Assembly (NCBI RefSeq): GCF_001045455.1
Contig: NZ_LFNE01000001.1
Location: 248,001 to 312,000 of the forward strand
DNA: 64,000 nt
Direction: 5' to 3'
From: Chryseobacterium sp. FH2
Lineage (GTDB): Bacteria > Bacteroidota > Bacteroidia > Flavobacteriales > Weeksellaceae
Each line of letters opens with the position of its first letter. Position 1 is the first letter of the stretch. Made by a program: the position numbers and the translations under genes. Below are positions 1 through 8,872 of this stretch, piece by piece. The notes below the pieces were generated by a model, which saw only the letters and a program-made list of their open reading frames with translations, made no database searches and was not told the origin of the DNA.

Positions 1-147
1 AAAAGACCAATCGTACATATTGCAAAACCTAACCTGTTTTATGCATGGCTTGAGTCGAAAGGAAAGCTTGGAGGACAAAATAAGGTTCCCAGACTAAGTA
101 ATGACAGAGAATATATCGATCCTCTGCTGGAGCTAAATAATAAATAA
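1..147 (+). CDS. GH3 auxin-responsive promoter family protein, C-terminal end (partial)
   Basis: The first 48 codons read open in frame 1 and stop with TAA at 145-147; the start lies outside the window. The tail contains the stretch WLESKGKLGGQNKVPRLSND, which resembles the C-terminus of bacterial GH3-family acyl-adenylating enzymes common in Bacteroidetes. These are predicted acyl-acid amido synthetases of unknown substrate. Only the last 5-10% of the protein is visible, so the call rests on that one conserved tail. A bidirectional terminator follows at once. Confidence 0.6.
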   Translation, partial: KRPIVHIAKPNLFYAWLESKGKLGGQNKVPRLSNDREYIDPLLELNNK

Positions 148-175
148 AAAAACCGCAGATTTACTGCGGTTTTTT
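148..175. terminator. bidirectional rho-independent terminator
   Basis: Inverted repeat AAAAACCGCAG (148-158), loop ATTTA, CTGCGGTTTTT (164-174). A-run and T-run flank it on both sides, so it can serve both the GH3 gene (plus) and the lipoprotein gene (minus), which converge here. Confidence 0.85.
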
Positions 176-589
176 CTATTTGTTTAAATCTTCTTTTAAT
201 TTTCTAGCAGCATCTTCTACTTTTGATGCTCCTTTTTTAGCCACTTCTTTGGCATCTTTACCCACTTTGTCAGCTTCAGCTTTAATATCCTGTCCTGCTT
301 TGTGTATATCCTCTTTCGTCTTACTTGCAGTAGCATCGATTTTATCTTTTGCTTTCTGTGCTGCAGCATCGATTTTATTTCCCGCCTCGTCAGTTTTAGC
401 TTTTACATCTTCTTTAGCCTTACTGATTTTTGCAGTATCTACAATATCACCGGGGCTTTCAGTAACAGTAGTCGAAGTTGTTGTCACAGAGCCATCGGGA
501 TTTTCTACTGTTTCAGTTTTAGTCGTTGATTTTGTACAAGATACAATTGCAAGAAAAGCAATACTTGCTACTAAAATTTGTTTTTTCAT
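176..589 (-). CDS. lipoprotein with LEA-like lysine/alanine-rich helical repeats
   Basis: 137 residues. The N-terminus is a lipoprotein signal with Cys at residue 18 (AIVSC). A short Thr/Ser-rich spacer (about residues 20-50) follows, then a long Lys/Ala/Asp-rich amphipathic region (about 52-137) built from approximate 11-residue units of the KAKDKIDATASK type. This composition is like late-embryogenesis-abundant or YtxH-type proteins, suggesting an extended helix anchored to a membrane and a stress-related structural role (inference). It lies 22 bp downstream of another small lipoprotein gene on the same strand. No enzyme motif is visible. Confidence 0.75.
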   Translation of the reverse strand: MKKQILVASIAFLAIVSCTKSTTKTETVENPDGSVTTTSTTVTESPGDIVDTAKISKAKEDVKAKTDEAGNKIDAAAQKAKDKIDATASKTKEDIHKAGQDIKAEADKVGKDAKEVAKKGASKVEDAARKLKEDLNK

Positions 590-611
590 ATTTTATATTT
601 TTAAAAAGTTT

Positions 612-968
612 TTAATTAGTTTGTGTAGATGGAGATGTTTCAGAAGCTTTTTGTTTTTTCTCTTCTTCAGCTTTCTTTTTCTCCATGTCTAGCTTTTTCT
701 TATTTTCTTTATCAAGTTCATCCTTGATACGTTTTTCTTCTGCCTGAAGTTTTATGGCAGCTTTCATAGAATCCTGATATTTTTGAGAAGACATTCTGAT
801 TTGCCTTACAATATCAACCGAAGCCGCCCCGTTTGAAAAAGAATCTACAGCTATTGTATCATAAGATGCTTTTACCATATCCTGAGGATATAAGTCTGTG
901 GGTTCTTTTTTAGCACAAGTTACCAGGAATAAAGAAAAAGTAAAAATTCCAAACGCTAAATTTTTCAT
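612..968 (-). CDS. small lipoprotein with charged coiled coil
   Basis: 118 residues. Signal peptide with lipobox Cys at residue 18 (FLVTC), then a Lys/Glu-rich stretch from about residue 62 to 108 (QAEEKRIKDELDKENKKK and onward) predicted to be a coiled coil. The C-terminus is Ser/Thr/Gln-rich. It starts 4 bp after the EEP gene stop, so it is probably the last-but-one gene of the mutL-led run. Family not recognised. Confidence 0.7.
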   Translation of the reverse strand: MKNLAFGIFTFSLFLVTCAKKEPTDLYPQDMVKASYDTIAVDSFSNGAASVDIVRQIRMSSQKYQDSMKAAIKLQAEEKRIKDELDKENKKKLDMEKKKAEEEKKQKASETSPSTQTN

Positions 969-972
969 GAAA

Positions 973-1953
973 CTAATTTAATAGAAATTCTGCAATTACA
1001 GGATAATGATCCGATAATTTCACAGAATAATCTACTTTATAGCTTAAGGGAATTATTGAGCTGGAGGTAAAAATATAGTCAATTCTTAAAGGAAATGTAT
1101 AGTCATGAAAACTTGTTGAAAATCCGTTTCCTGCTTTTACGAAGGCATCTTCAAGATTTTCACCTAAATTATAATATTCATAAGAATTGGGGACCGAATT
1201 AAAATCACCTGCTAAAATCACAGGATAAGGTGAACCATCAATTGCTTTTCTTATTTTTTTTATCTGATCCTCATGAGTTTTGAAAGTTGGGATTAAATGG
1301 GAAAAAATCATGTCTAATTTATTCGTTTCATTTGAAATCCCGTTAAACTCAAGCATAGATTTATGTAATCTGAAAGGTTCCAAATAAACATTTATCACTC
1401 TTACAACTTTCCCGTTAATATCAATATCAGCGTAAAAAGAATTTCCTCTGGACTTATCGGTAATCAATTCTCCCTGCCGAAGAATTTTATGCTTTGTTTT
1501 TAAAATCACCGTCGGATATTTTATCAAACCTTCCCGAAGTGCTGTGTTTGTATCCTTTTCCTGAACTAAAATAATATCTGCATTTTGCTGGCGGATATAT
1601 TTCTTTACACTGTCCCAACCAACAACACTACCATATTTCACATTGAAAGTCAACACTTTAATGTCATTTTTTGAATTTATGTTTTTTGAATATTGAGGGG
1701 AAAAATTAATCCATCTTCTGATGGGATTATAAAAAATAAATGTGCTTAATACAAAAACGATCGCAACCGCTTTTCTTTTAATAATCCAGATTAAAGTTAA
1801 AAAACCATGTAATAGAATGAGATAAGGAAAACTGAGGGAAAGAAGATTTAGATTACCAAAATAATTAGGACGAACCCAAGCATTTGCAAAAGTGCATAAA
1901 AGCAAAAGAACAACACCTAAGTGAAAAAATAGTACAATCCGGCTCAGCCTCAT
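973..1953 (-). CDS. membrane-anchored endonuclease/exonuclease/phosphatase (EEP) family protein
   Basis: 326 residues. Three hydrophobic segments at the N-terminus (about residues 7-25, 36-58, 62-76) precede an EEP fold. Its metal-binding and catalytic signatures are visible: LTFNVKYG (about 101-108), ILVQE (Glu132), GDFNSVPNS, RIDYIFTS and the C-terminal SDHYPV. The family includes DNase I-like nucleases and phosphodiesterases; the substrate cannot be told. It is a close paralogue of the gene just upstream at 2030-3028, with the same anchor and motif spacing. The catalytic domain probably faces the periplasm (inference). Confidence 0.85.
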   Translation of the reverse strand: MRLSRIVLFFHLGVVLLLLCTFANAWVRPNYFGNLNLLSLSFPYLILLHGFLTLIWIIKRKAVAIVFVLSTFIFYNPIRRWINFSPQYSKNINSKNDIKVLTFNVKYGSVVGWDSVKKYIRQQNADIILVQEKDTNTALREGLIKYPTVILKTKHKILRQGELITDKSRGNSFYADIDINGKVVRVINVYLEPFRLHKSMLEFNGISNETNKLDMIFSHLIPTFKTHEDQIKKIRKAIDGSPYPVILAGDFNSVPNSYEYYNLGENLEDAFVKAGNGFSTSFHDYTFPLRIDYIFTSSSIIPLSYKVDYSVKLSDHYPVIAEFLLN

Positions 1954-2029
1954 AAAAAATTTACTTATCCCTGTAATTTTTAAGCAAAAATCTTACCAAC
2001 AAGCACCGTTTTAACTAATTTTATGATTT

Positions 2030-3028
2030 TTATTTTTCTAAAGAGAAAGTCGTAATTACAGGAAAATGGTCAGAAAGCCTTATAGAACGGTCAACTTGAT
2101 AGCTAATTGGTTTTATTGAGCTTGATGTAAAAACATAATCAATTCTTAAAGGAAACTTATAATCATGAAAACTTGTAGCGCTTCCGCAGCCAACCTCAAC
2201 AAAAATGTCTTTCAAATCTTCTCCTAAATGATAATATTCGTAAGAATTCGGAACTGAATTAAAATCTCCAACTAAAAATACCGGATATGGAGAATTATCA
2301 ATTGCTTTTCTAATAATTTCCACCTGCTCCTGATGTGATTTAAATGTAGGTATCAGTCTTTTAACAACATTTTTAAGTTTTTGTTGATCTCCTTCGCTAT
2401 TTCCATCTAATTTTATCATTTGTTTTTCAAACTTGAATGGCTGGAGATAAAGATTAATAAAACGGTATGTTTTTCCTTTTATTTCAATATCATTCAAATC
2501 CGAGTAAGCATTAAAGCTATTATAATCTCCTAAAATCAAGATCTCATGATTAATTATTTTATGCCTTGTAAAAAGGGAAACAATATACATTTTTTTACTA
2601 TCAGATTTTTTCAGATCATCAAACTTATAATCCATTTCTCCATCTTCCTGTAACAGAACAATATCTGCATTTTTAGAATTAATATAATTTTCAATATTTG
2701 TCTTTCCAAAATGCCCCCCCTTTACATTAAATGAAATAACTTTGAAGTCAGGAGTTTCCTTTATTTTTGAAGAGAAATTCACCCATCTTTTTATAGGATT
2801 AATGAATGCCAAACTGAATAAAAGAAAGATGAACGCTCTTTTTTTCCATGAAAAAAACCAGAAAACAGTTAATATAAAATAGCCCGTAATCAAAACAGGA
2901 AACCCCAGCGAAAGAAGATTAAACCAAGGAAATGTTTTTGGTGGAACATAAGCATTCAATTGCATACAAAACAAAAGAAATAATATTCCCAAATGCATTA
3001 CTAACAATATTAAGCGGACAATTTTCAC
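2030..3028 (-). CDS. membrane-anchored EEP family protein, tandem paralogue
   Basis: 332 residues with the same build as its neighbour at 973-1953: three N-terminal membrane segments, then FNVKGG, IVLLQEDG, GDFNSVPNSYEYY, RIDYVFTSSS and SDHFPV. All key EEP residues (Asn, Glu, Asp/Asn, Asp/His) are present, so both copies should be active. It starts 8 bp after the rhomboid stop, probably within the mutL-rhomboid operon. 76 bp separate it from the second copy. Confidence 0.85.
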   Translation of the reverse strand: MKIVRLILLVMHLGILFLLFCMQLNAYVPPKTFPWFNLLSLGFPVLITGYFILTVFWFFSWKKRAFIFLLFSLAFINPIKRWVNFSSKIKETPDFKVISFNVKGGHFGKTNIENYINSKNADIVLLQEDGEMDYKFDDLKKSDSKKMYIVSLFTRHKIINHEILILGDYNSFNAYSDLNDIEIKGKTYRFINLYLQPFKFEKQMIKLDGNSEGDQQKLKNVVKRLIPTFKSHQEQVEIIRKAIDNSPYPVFLVGDFNSVPNSYEYYHLGEDLKDIFVEVGCGSATSFHDYKFPLRIDYVFTSSSIKPISYQVDRSIRLSDHFPVITTFSLEK

Positions 3029-3036
3029 AGGATAGT

Positions 3037-3792
3037 TTAATTAAATCTGTATAAATGCTTTCTCCAACTTCTTGCTAAAAGAAAACCAACCAAAGCACCT
3101 CCGACGTGGGCTAAATGAGCAATACTTCCACCATCTCCCGAAACACCTAACCAGATAGAAATTATTACTACGATTGGTAATACATATTTTACTTTCATCG
3201 GAATCGGGATAAACATTATTGCAATTTTTGCATCTGGGTAAAGCGTTGCAAAGGCTGCTACAACTCCAAAAATAGCACCTGAAGCCCCAACCATAGGCGT
3301 TCTCAATGCATCGTAAAGCTGTTGTGAAAGTTCTCGTCCTTCAGGTGTAGTCGCACTGATATTCATATTTCCTGAATAACCAATCACGGCTTTTGAATAT
3401 ATTTCTGAAGTATTTAACCCTAAGCTTTCCAAACCTGAAATAATTTGTTGTACTTCAACAAAATTCCAAAGATTAAATAAAAAGAACGCTCCTAACCCGC
3501 TTGCAAAATAAAGTATTAAATATTTCTTTTCGCCCAACGACTGTTCTAATATCGGTCCAAAACTCCAAAGTGTCAACATATTAAATAAAATATGCATAAT
3601 TCCTATTCCTTCATCCATACGGGCATGCATAAACATGTGCGTAATAATTTGCCAAGATTTAAAATTTGGAGAAAATGGATAAAATCCCGAAAGTAAAGTA
3701 TATAATTGAGGGTACAAGAAATTCGAGATCACATAGACGATCACATTGATAATAATAATATTTCTTGTAACGGGTGGTATATTATTAAACAT
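3037..3792 (-). CDS. rhomboid family intramembrane serine protease
   Basis: 251 residues, polytopic. The catalytic dyad is visible: Ser171 in GASGAIFG and a His near 229 in HVGGALVG. The conserved HILFNM segment (about residues 67-72) matches the loop/TM2 region of rhomboids. About 55 extra residues, partly polar, separate TM segments around 110-165. Rhomboids cleave transmembrane helices within the inner membrane; the substrate is unknown. It starts 5 bp after the mutL stop, so the genes are probably co-transcribed. Confidence 0.9.
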   Translation of the reverse strand: MFNNIPPVTRNIIIINVIVYVISNFLYPQLYTLLSGFYPFSPNFKSWQIITHMFMHARMDEGIGIMHILFNMLTLWSFGPILEQSLGEKKYLILYFASGLGAFFLFNLWNFVEVQQIISGLESLGLNTSEIYSKAVIGYSGNMNISATTPEGRELSQQLYDALRTPMVGASGAIFGVVAAFATLYPDAKIAIMFIPIPMKVKYVLPIVVIISIWLGVSGDGGSIAHLAHVGGALVGFLLARSWRKHLYRFN

Positions 3793-3797
3793 TTACT

Positions 3798-5588
3798 TTA
3801 AAATTTATTTTTAATATCATTAAAAGGAACCTCATAAAAACATCTCTTGCCATTTGGTAAAAATTCAGGGAATCCCAACGTTGTAAAATCCTTAATAAGC
3901 TGCTCAGCATCAGCTTTATAAATAAAATCAAAGCGAGATTTTGATTGCATTTTATTCCATTGGTTCTGATAATATTGCATGAATTCTTCTTCTGTTTTAT
4001 ATTCCAAAATATCAAAAAGGTTTTCAAGGAATTTCATAACCTGGGTTTCTTTCATTCCTTCCGGAACAGCATCTATTCTCAATACATTATCATGCGCCGT
4101 GGAGGTATTAAAACCAAGCCCCGGAAGATATTTTTTAAAGGATTTATATTTCTCTTTTTCAATCTCATTCATATGATATTCAAGAGAGAAAAGGAGTGAA
4201 TGCCCATTTGTATTTGATTTTTTTGAGCTTTTATTGTTTTCTGAAACGACCAATCTGTGCATTCTTCCCAAATCCAGCATCAGCGTTCGGTCACCTTTGT
4301 TGAACAGCCAATATCCATTAGGAAGCCTCATCAAATCTTCATCAAAATCTTCTTCTTCAAACAAATTAATCTTTGAAGGTTCTGCAGAGATATTCTGATG
4401 ATACATTTCCGTAAGACTTTGTATTTCAGCCTGTTTAAATACACCCCGTTCTTCCAAAAACGGATTATAATCCTTATCTACAATAATTTCAGGCATTTTC
4501 AAAACGCCGCCTCCGCCATTATTTGCTTTACTGGGAAATGCCTTATGCATGATTTCATCCAACTGCGGATCTCTTTCGAAATCCAAGCTTGGAGCCACAT
4601 TGTAAATTCCCAGCGATCTTTTAATTGTTGAACGAAGCAAAGCAAAAATAAGATGTTCATCTTCAAATTTGACTTCCGTTTTCTGAGGGTGAATATTTAC
4701 ATCAATCTTCTCCGGATCAAGATTTAAGAAAAGAAAAAATGTAGGAACATATCCTGGTAAAAGTAATCCTTCAAAGGCCTCCTGAACAGCCTTATTAAAA
4801 TATGGACTTCTAAAATATCTTCCATTAACAAAAAGAAACTGTTCGCCTCTTGTTTTTTTCGCACCTTCCGGTTTTGCAACAAAACCATGAAGCTGGCACC
4901 AAATAATATCTTCTTTTATAGGAATCAGCTGAGGTTGAAGTTTTCTTCCGAAAATATCAACAATACGTTGCATCTGGCTCCCCTTTCTTAATTTAAAAAC
5001 AGGTTCGTCATCATGGAATAAAGAAAATTCCAAATTTTCATGAGCTAATGCCACACGCTGAAACTCATCAATTACGTGTCTGAATTCAATATTATTATTT
5101 TTAAGAAATTTTCTTCTGGCAGGAACGTTATAAAAAAGGTTTTTCACTAAAAAATTAGAGCCGTCAGCCGTTTGTATCGGATCCTGAAACTGGAAAACTC
5201 CACCTTCGATATAAATATTTGTTCCAATGCCTGTATCTTTCTGCTTTGTTCTCAACTCAACCTGAGAAACAGCAGCAATGGAAGCCAATGCTTCACCACG
5301 AAAACCTTTTGTAGCAATTTTAAAAATATCTTCAGTTCCTCTGATTTTAGACGTAGCATGTCTTTCGAAAGCCATTCTAGCATCTGTTTCGGACATACCC
5401 TTTCCATCATCTACTACCTGAATAAGGTTTTTCCCGGCGTCCCTGATAATCAACTCTATTTTTGTAGCGTCTGCATCGATGGCATTTTCCAAAAGTTCTT
5501 TCACAATGGACGCAGGTCTCTGCACCACTTCTCCTGCCGCAATTTGGTTGGCTACATGATCCGGTAAAAGCTGAATAATATCTGACAT
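3798..5588 (-). CDS. mutL: DNA mismatch repair protein MutL
   Basis: About 596 residues. N-terminal GHKL ATPase motifs: ELLENAIDADA (Asn/Asp for ATP-Mg), DDGKGM and TKGFRGEAL. MutL couples MutS mismatch recognition to downstream repair. I chose the ATG at 5586-5588 (MSDIIQLLP) over one five codons upstream (5603): MSDIIQLLPDHVANQIAAG is the usual family start, and a -7-like element at 5608-5615 would put transcription start close to 5601. The C-terminal domain lacks the usual DQHAAHER-type endonuclease-associated motif; it has DLGRMHRLVVSEN at that place. It heads a run with the rhomboid and EEP genes. Confidence 0.93.
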   Translation of the reverse strand: MSDIIQLLPDHVANQIAAGEVVQRPASIVKELLENAIDADATKIELIIRDAGKNLIQVVDDGKGMSETDARMAFERHATSKIRGTEDIFKIATKGFRGEALASIAAVSQVELRTKQKDTGIGTNIYIEGGVFQFQDPIQTADGSNFLVKNLFYNVPARRKFLKNNNIEFRHVIDEFQRVALAHENLEFSLFHDDEPVFKLRKGSQMQRIVDIFGRKLQPQLIPIKEDIIWCQLHGFVAKPEGAKKTRGEQFLFVNGRYFRSPYFNKAVQEAFEGLLLPGYVPTFFLFLNLDPEKIDVNIHPQKTEVKFEDEHLIFALLRSTIKRSLGIYNVAPSLDFERDPQLDEIMHKAFPSKANNGGGGVLKMPEIIVDKDYNPFLEERGVFKQAEIQSLTEMYHQNISAEPSKINLFEEEDFDEDLMRLPNGYWLFNKGDRTLMLDLGRMHRLVVSENNKSSKKSNTNGHSLLFSLEYHMNEIEKEKYKSFKKYLPGLGFNTSTAHDNVLRIDAVPEGMKETQVMKFLENLFDILEYKTEEEFMQYYQNQWNKMQSKSRFDFIYKADAEQLIKDFTTLGFPEFLPNGKRCFYEVPFNDIKNKF

Positions 5589-5607
5589 AAATTCTCTAAT
5601 CAACTTA

Positions 5608-5615
5608 CAAAAATA
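5608..5615 (-). promoter_or_regulatory. -7-like element upstream of mutL
   Basis: Minus strand TATTTTTG, a perfect TAnnTTTG match, ends 20 bp before the preferred mutL start. No TTG lies at the usual 17-23 bp further upstream, so this is tentative. Confidence 0.4.
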
Positions 5616-5737
5616 GTCAAACGAAATAAGAATAAAAATAGTAAGACCCTGAATTAAAATTTAATTATCAACATATCAACAACCTGGCCACAAACGATCT
5701 GAGTATGAATCTTTTATTAATCATGCTTTATTAAAAG

Positions 5738-5776
5738 ATCAACCCTCAATTGCACTTATACAAACAGAGGGTTGAT
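5738..5776 (-). terminator. hairpin downstream of the DUF1275 gene
   Basis: 10-bp perfect stem ATCAACCCTC / GAGGGTTGAT (5738-5747 and 5767-5776) with a 19-nt loop, 50 bp past the DUF1275 stop. There is only a weak U-tract on the minus strand (CTTTTAATAAAG), so termination is likely but not certain. Confidence 0.5.
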
Positions 5777-5825
5777 TCACAGCTAGTTTACACAAAATTA
5801 ATACTGATATTTACTTTATCTTAAT

Positions 5826-6665
5826 TTAATCATCAAATACAAGTTTTCTTTTCTTTTCTCTTTTATTTTTTATTTCAGGAATTCCGTGGATCTTATCATA
5901 AAGATAAGCTACAAGATTTGGTTTTTTATATATTTTACTATATCTATATTGTGTGTTAAAATGCCTTATATGGATTTTATAGGCATCATACCCGATAACC
6001 GTCAAAAGACATAAACTGATTACATAAAATACTCTGAATTCTAAATAATAGTAGGTCAAACCTGAGAATATAGCCCCCAATACATAAGCTACCATGATAC
6101 TAGACAATAATTTTGCTCTTCCGATTAGCTCACCGTTTTTTCTAAATTTCTTTTGGGTAAACATTGAAAACAAAATTCCCAAATCAGTCGTTGTACCCGT
6201 AAGATGCGTTGTTTTTACCGAGAAATTTGAAATACTTGCTGTCAAACCATTTTGAAGACCCGTTGCAAATAACATTAATGCCACTAAATATTCTGCTTCT
6301 TCAAGTGTTTTTTGATAAAAAAGCTGACCGTAAACCCCTACGAACAAAAGACAGAGCATTTCTAAGACAATCGGCATTGAATGGGCGAAATATTTACTCT
6401 TTTTATTGAAATTAATAACAATAAAATTTGATAAAAAGCTTCCGAAGAAGAACAAGAAAATCCATAATCCTACCACAGCAACCTGTGACCAGTTCCCTTT
6501 ACTTATTTCTGCTGCCAAAATAGCATAATGCCCCGTTACATTTGAGGTAAAAGAAAGAAATATCAATAGAGATGCTATATTTATAGTACCTGCCGTGAAG
6601 GCAGTCAGCGTCCCCAACCTGATGTTATCTCCCAATGTTCTGCTGTTACTATAATTTCTTAACAT
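5826..6665 (-). CDS. YoaK family (DUF1275) membrane protein
   Basis: 279 residues with about six to seven membrane segments and the features of DUF1275/YoaK proteins: the N-terminal AFTAGTINIASLL segment, the TSNVTGH motif, and the central ATGLQNGLTASIS followed by KTTHLTGTTTDLG. Function is unknown in the family. The C-terminus is a basic cytoplasmic tail. It follows the Usp-like gene by 30 bp and is probably co-transcribed with it. Confidence 0.85.
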   Translation of the reverse strand: MLRNYSNSRTLGDNIRLGTLTAFTAGTINIASLLIFLSFTSNVTGHYAILAAEISKGNWSQVAVVGLWIFLFFFGSFLSNFIVINFNKKSKYFAHSMPIVLEMLCLLFVGVYGQLFYQKTLEEAEYLVALMLFATGLQNGLTASISNFSVKTTHLTGTTTDLGILFSMFTQKKFRKNGELIGRAKLLSSIMVAYVLGAIFSGLTYYYLEFRVFYVISLCLLTVIGYDAYKIHIRHFNTQYRYSKIYKKPNLVAYLYDKIHGIPEIKNKREKKRKLVFDD

Positions 6666-6695
6666 TTTTTCGTTTTTTTTAAGTTATTGTGTTTT

Positions 6696-7190
6696 TTAGA
6701 CCTCAACAAAGATCTCTGCAAGCCTGCCTCTTTCAGGAAGTCTTTCGTGAATCTCAACTGCAATTTCATAAGATTCAAGATCTTTGCATTTTTTGATGTA
6801 AGGAATAATGTCAAATTTTCCTTTTCCTTTACTTTTAATTGATGGAGAATAATAAGCCTCTTCAATATTTTCTGTTTTCACATAATTATCAAAGGTTCTT
6901 TGGAAGCTTCCTGTGAAAATATCACACACGATTTTATTGATTAAATGAGGGTATTTATTCTTAATAATCCCATACGCCTCGTTAAATTCCTGAGCCTTGA
7001 TTTTATTAAAGATTGTACTTTTGGTAGTAAACAAAAGATCTCTGATAGAATCTCCCATATCATACCCGGAAACCAGCAAAATATCATATTGATTCTGGTC
7101 TTCTGAAACATCTTTTCTCTTAAGCACTTTTTTCAATATATTTAATGACTCAAGAGAGTAATCCGTTGCTATTAAAATCGTTTTGGTCAT
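6696..7190 (-). CDS. UspA-like protein (divergent)
   Basis: 164 residues. The N-terminus TKTILIATDYSLESLNILKK has the look of a universal stress protein first strand and helix, but the typical C-terminal G-x2-G-x9-G nucleotide motif is not evident. The rest is charged with no membrane segment. It is the first gene of a two-gene unit with the DUF1275 protein. A perfect -7 element and direct repeats lie upstream, near the OmpR-type two-component genes. Usp assignment is moderate. Confidence 0.5.
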   Translation of the reverse strand: MTKTILIATDYSLESLNILKKVLKRKDVSEDQNQYDILLVSGYDMGDSIRDLLFTTKSTIFNKIKAQEFNEAYGIIKNKYPHLINKIVCDIFTGSFQRTFDNYVKTENIEEAYYSPSIKSKGKGKFDIIPYIKKCKDLESYEIAVEIHERLPERGRLAEIFVEV

Positions 7191-7229
7191 ATTTTAAAAT
7201 TTAGTTTTGTAATATCTTATTTGATGATA

Positions 7230-7237
7230 CAAAAATA
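7230..7237 (-). promoter_or_regulatory. -7 element of the Usp-like/DUF1275 unit
   Basis: Minus strand TATTTTTG (TAnnTTTG) sits 40 bp before the start codon. No -33 TTG lies at 17-23 bp, which fits a promoter that needs an activator (see the direct repeats at 7270-7305). Confidence 0.45.
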
Positions 7238-7269
7238 GAGTGACCAAATTAGAAGCTCTTTGGAATAGA

Positions 7270-7305
7270 ATTAAAATGTCATTAATGAGATTAAAATGAG
7301 ATTAG
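7270..7305. promoter_or_regulatory. direct repeats, possible response-regulator site
   Basis: Four head-to-tail copies: ATTAAAATGTC, ATTAATGAG, ATTAAAATGAG, ATTAG (7270-7280, 7281-7289, 7290-7300, 7301-7305). Spacing of 9-11 bp is typical of OmpR/PhoB-class operators. They lie about 47-82 bp upstream of the predicted start of the Usp-like transcript, an activator position. Confidence 0.4.
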
Positions 7306-7459
7306 AAAATTGTTAAGGGAAGTTAATATAGCTAAGAGCGCTGAGAAAAACCCGTGTTTTTTATCTATTATTTCCAAAAAAAGTTATTTCATACAGCTTA
7401 TCATTCAGAGCAAGAATTTAGCGGATTTAATTTAAGAATAACTCCCCATTTACTAATCC

Positions 7460-8869
7460 TCAACTGTCTTTACTTTCCTGCATTATGCTATAAAAATTCG
7501 GAAAACGAAGCTGTACAGTCGTTCCCTGGTTTTCATGTGAACTTACGATCAATTCACCATGATGCATTCTCACGATATTTCTCGCCAAAGGAAGCCCGAT
7601 TCCGTAACCTTCATAATTTTTCGTGTTTGAGGCTCTGAAGAAGGGATCATAAATTTTATTCATTTCCTCTTCAGGAATACCAATTCCATTATCTTTTACA
7701 ATAATATAAACATCAGTATCTGTTGCCCCTAATGAAACTTTAACCTGTTGAAAATTAGAATATTTACACCCGTTTTGAATAATATTTGTAACTGCAAGAT
7801 GCAATAATTGTTCGTTCCCCTGAACTTTCAATTTTTTAGGATTATCGGGTAACATGCTTATATCCAGATAGATATTATTTCTCGAATCGATTCTCCGTAA
7901 CGTTTCAATGACATCCCAAAGCAATTGATCAATCCTGACCTTATCCATTTTCTGGATTTTTCCGTCGAAACCGGTTTGGGCAATCATCAACAAAGCTTTT
8001 ATTTTTTTGTCTAATTTTTCAGCTTCGTCAAGAATAACTCCTAACGTTTCTTTGTATTCATCTGCTGTTCTGTTGATAGAAAGTGCAACGTCAGCTTCCC
8101 CCATAATTGATGTCAAAGGTGTTCTCAATTCATGGGAAACATTTCCAATCAGGTGATTTTGAGTTTCAAAAGACGTTTCGATACGGTTGAGCATATCATT
8201 AAATGTATCAACCAGTTCGTTTAATTCTTTGTTATCCGGTTGAGATTCGAGTCGCAAGTGAAGGTTTTCAGAACTGATTTCCTTTACTTTTCCTGTAATT
8301 TTTAAAATAGGTTTAAATAATGTTTTAGACAGGTAAAAAGAAAAAATCATACTAAAAAACAGAGAAAGTACGATACAGGTTATCAATGTTCGCTTCAAAA
8401 AGCCTAAATAATAAACCACATAATGATTTTTTGCGGAAGCTATCGCGATATAATCTTTTTCATCATATTTAAAGGTTTGCCCAATATAATAAAACTCTTT
8501 ATCGTTATAATTTGCCTCCCCTTTTTTTACAATATTTTTGAAAAAATAATCCGGGATATGGATTTCCTGCGAGATTTTCTTATAATTAGAATCCGTAGGA
8601 ATGGCAAAAACATAATCGCGCTCCATTGGAAGCTCCTCGTCATTTAAACTATTTAAAATATAATTTTGGGGCAAATCAAGATCATCTTTGCTTTTTTCAA
8701 TCTGAATAATCGTTGTGGTACGGATTTTCAATAATTCATAGAATCTCTGATGTGAAAAGTTGACAATAGAGAAATAAACCAATCCACTGAAAAGCAAAAT
8801 GATGGCAGTAAAAACCAACATCAAAAGCACCATTGTTTTGGTCTGATTTGTAACAACTTTATTAAACAT
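7460..8869 (-). CDS. sensor histidine kinase (HAMP, HisKA, HATPase_c)
   Basis: 469 residues. TM1 about 13-35, a periplasmic sensor region about 38-155, TM2 about 160-180, HAMP about 181-235. The H-box SHELRTPL carries the phospho-acceptor His246. The ATPase has an N-box (NIIQNGCKY), G1 (VKDNGIGIP), F (PFFRAS) and G2 (GYGIGLPLARN). It is a group I kinase of the EnvZ/CusS architecture. It starts 3 bp after the response-regulator stop, so the two form a cognate pair. The signal is unknown. Confidence 0.93.
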   Translation of the reverse strand: MFNKVVTNQTKTMVLLMLVFTAIILLFSGLVYFSIVNFSHQRFYELLKIRTTTIIQIEKSKDDLDLPQNYILNSLNDEELPMERDYVFAIPTDSNYKKISQEIHIPDYFFKNIVKKGEANYNDKEFYYIGQTFKYDEKDYIAIASAKNHYVVYYLGFLKRTLITCIVLSLFFSMIFSFYLSKTLFKPILKITGKVKEISSENLHLRLESQPDNKELNELVDTFNDMLNRIETSFETQNHLIGNVSHELRTPLTSIMGEADVALSINRTADEYKETLGVILDEAEKLDKKIKALLMIAQTGFDGKIQKMDKVRIDQLLWDVIETLRRIDSRNNIYLDISMLPDNPKKLKVQGNEQLLHLAVTNIIQNGCKYSNFQQVKVSLGATDTDVYIIVKDNGIGIPEEEMNKIYDPFFRASNTKNYEGYGIGLPLARNIVRMHHGELIVSSHENQGTTVQLRFPNFYSIMQESKDS

Positions 8870-8872
8870 CTA

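Noticed and set aside
180..692. 170-codon plus-strand ORF over the two lipoprotein genes
   Set aside because: It is the antisense shadow of low-complexity Lys/Ala-rich lipoprotein genes, with a Ser/Leu/Phe-rich product lacking any domain.
7346..7361. Hairpin AAAAAC-CCGT-GTTTTT after the histidine kinase gene
   Set aside because: Only six A/T-dominated pairs, about 100 bp past the stop; too weak to call a terminator.
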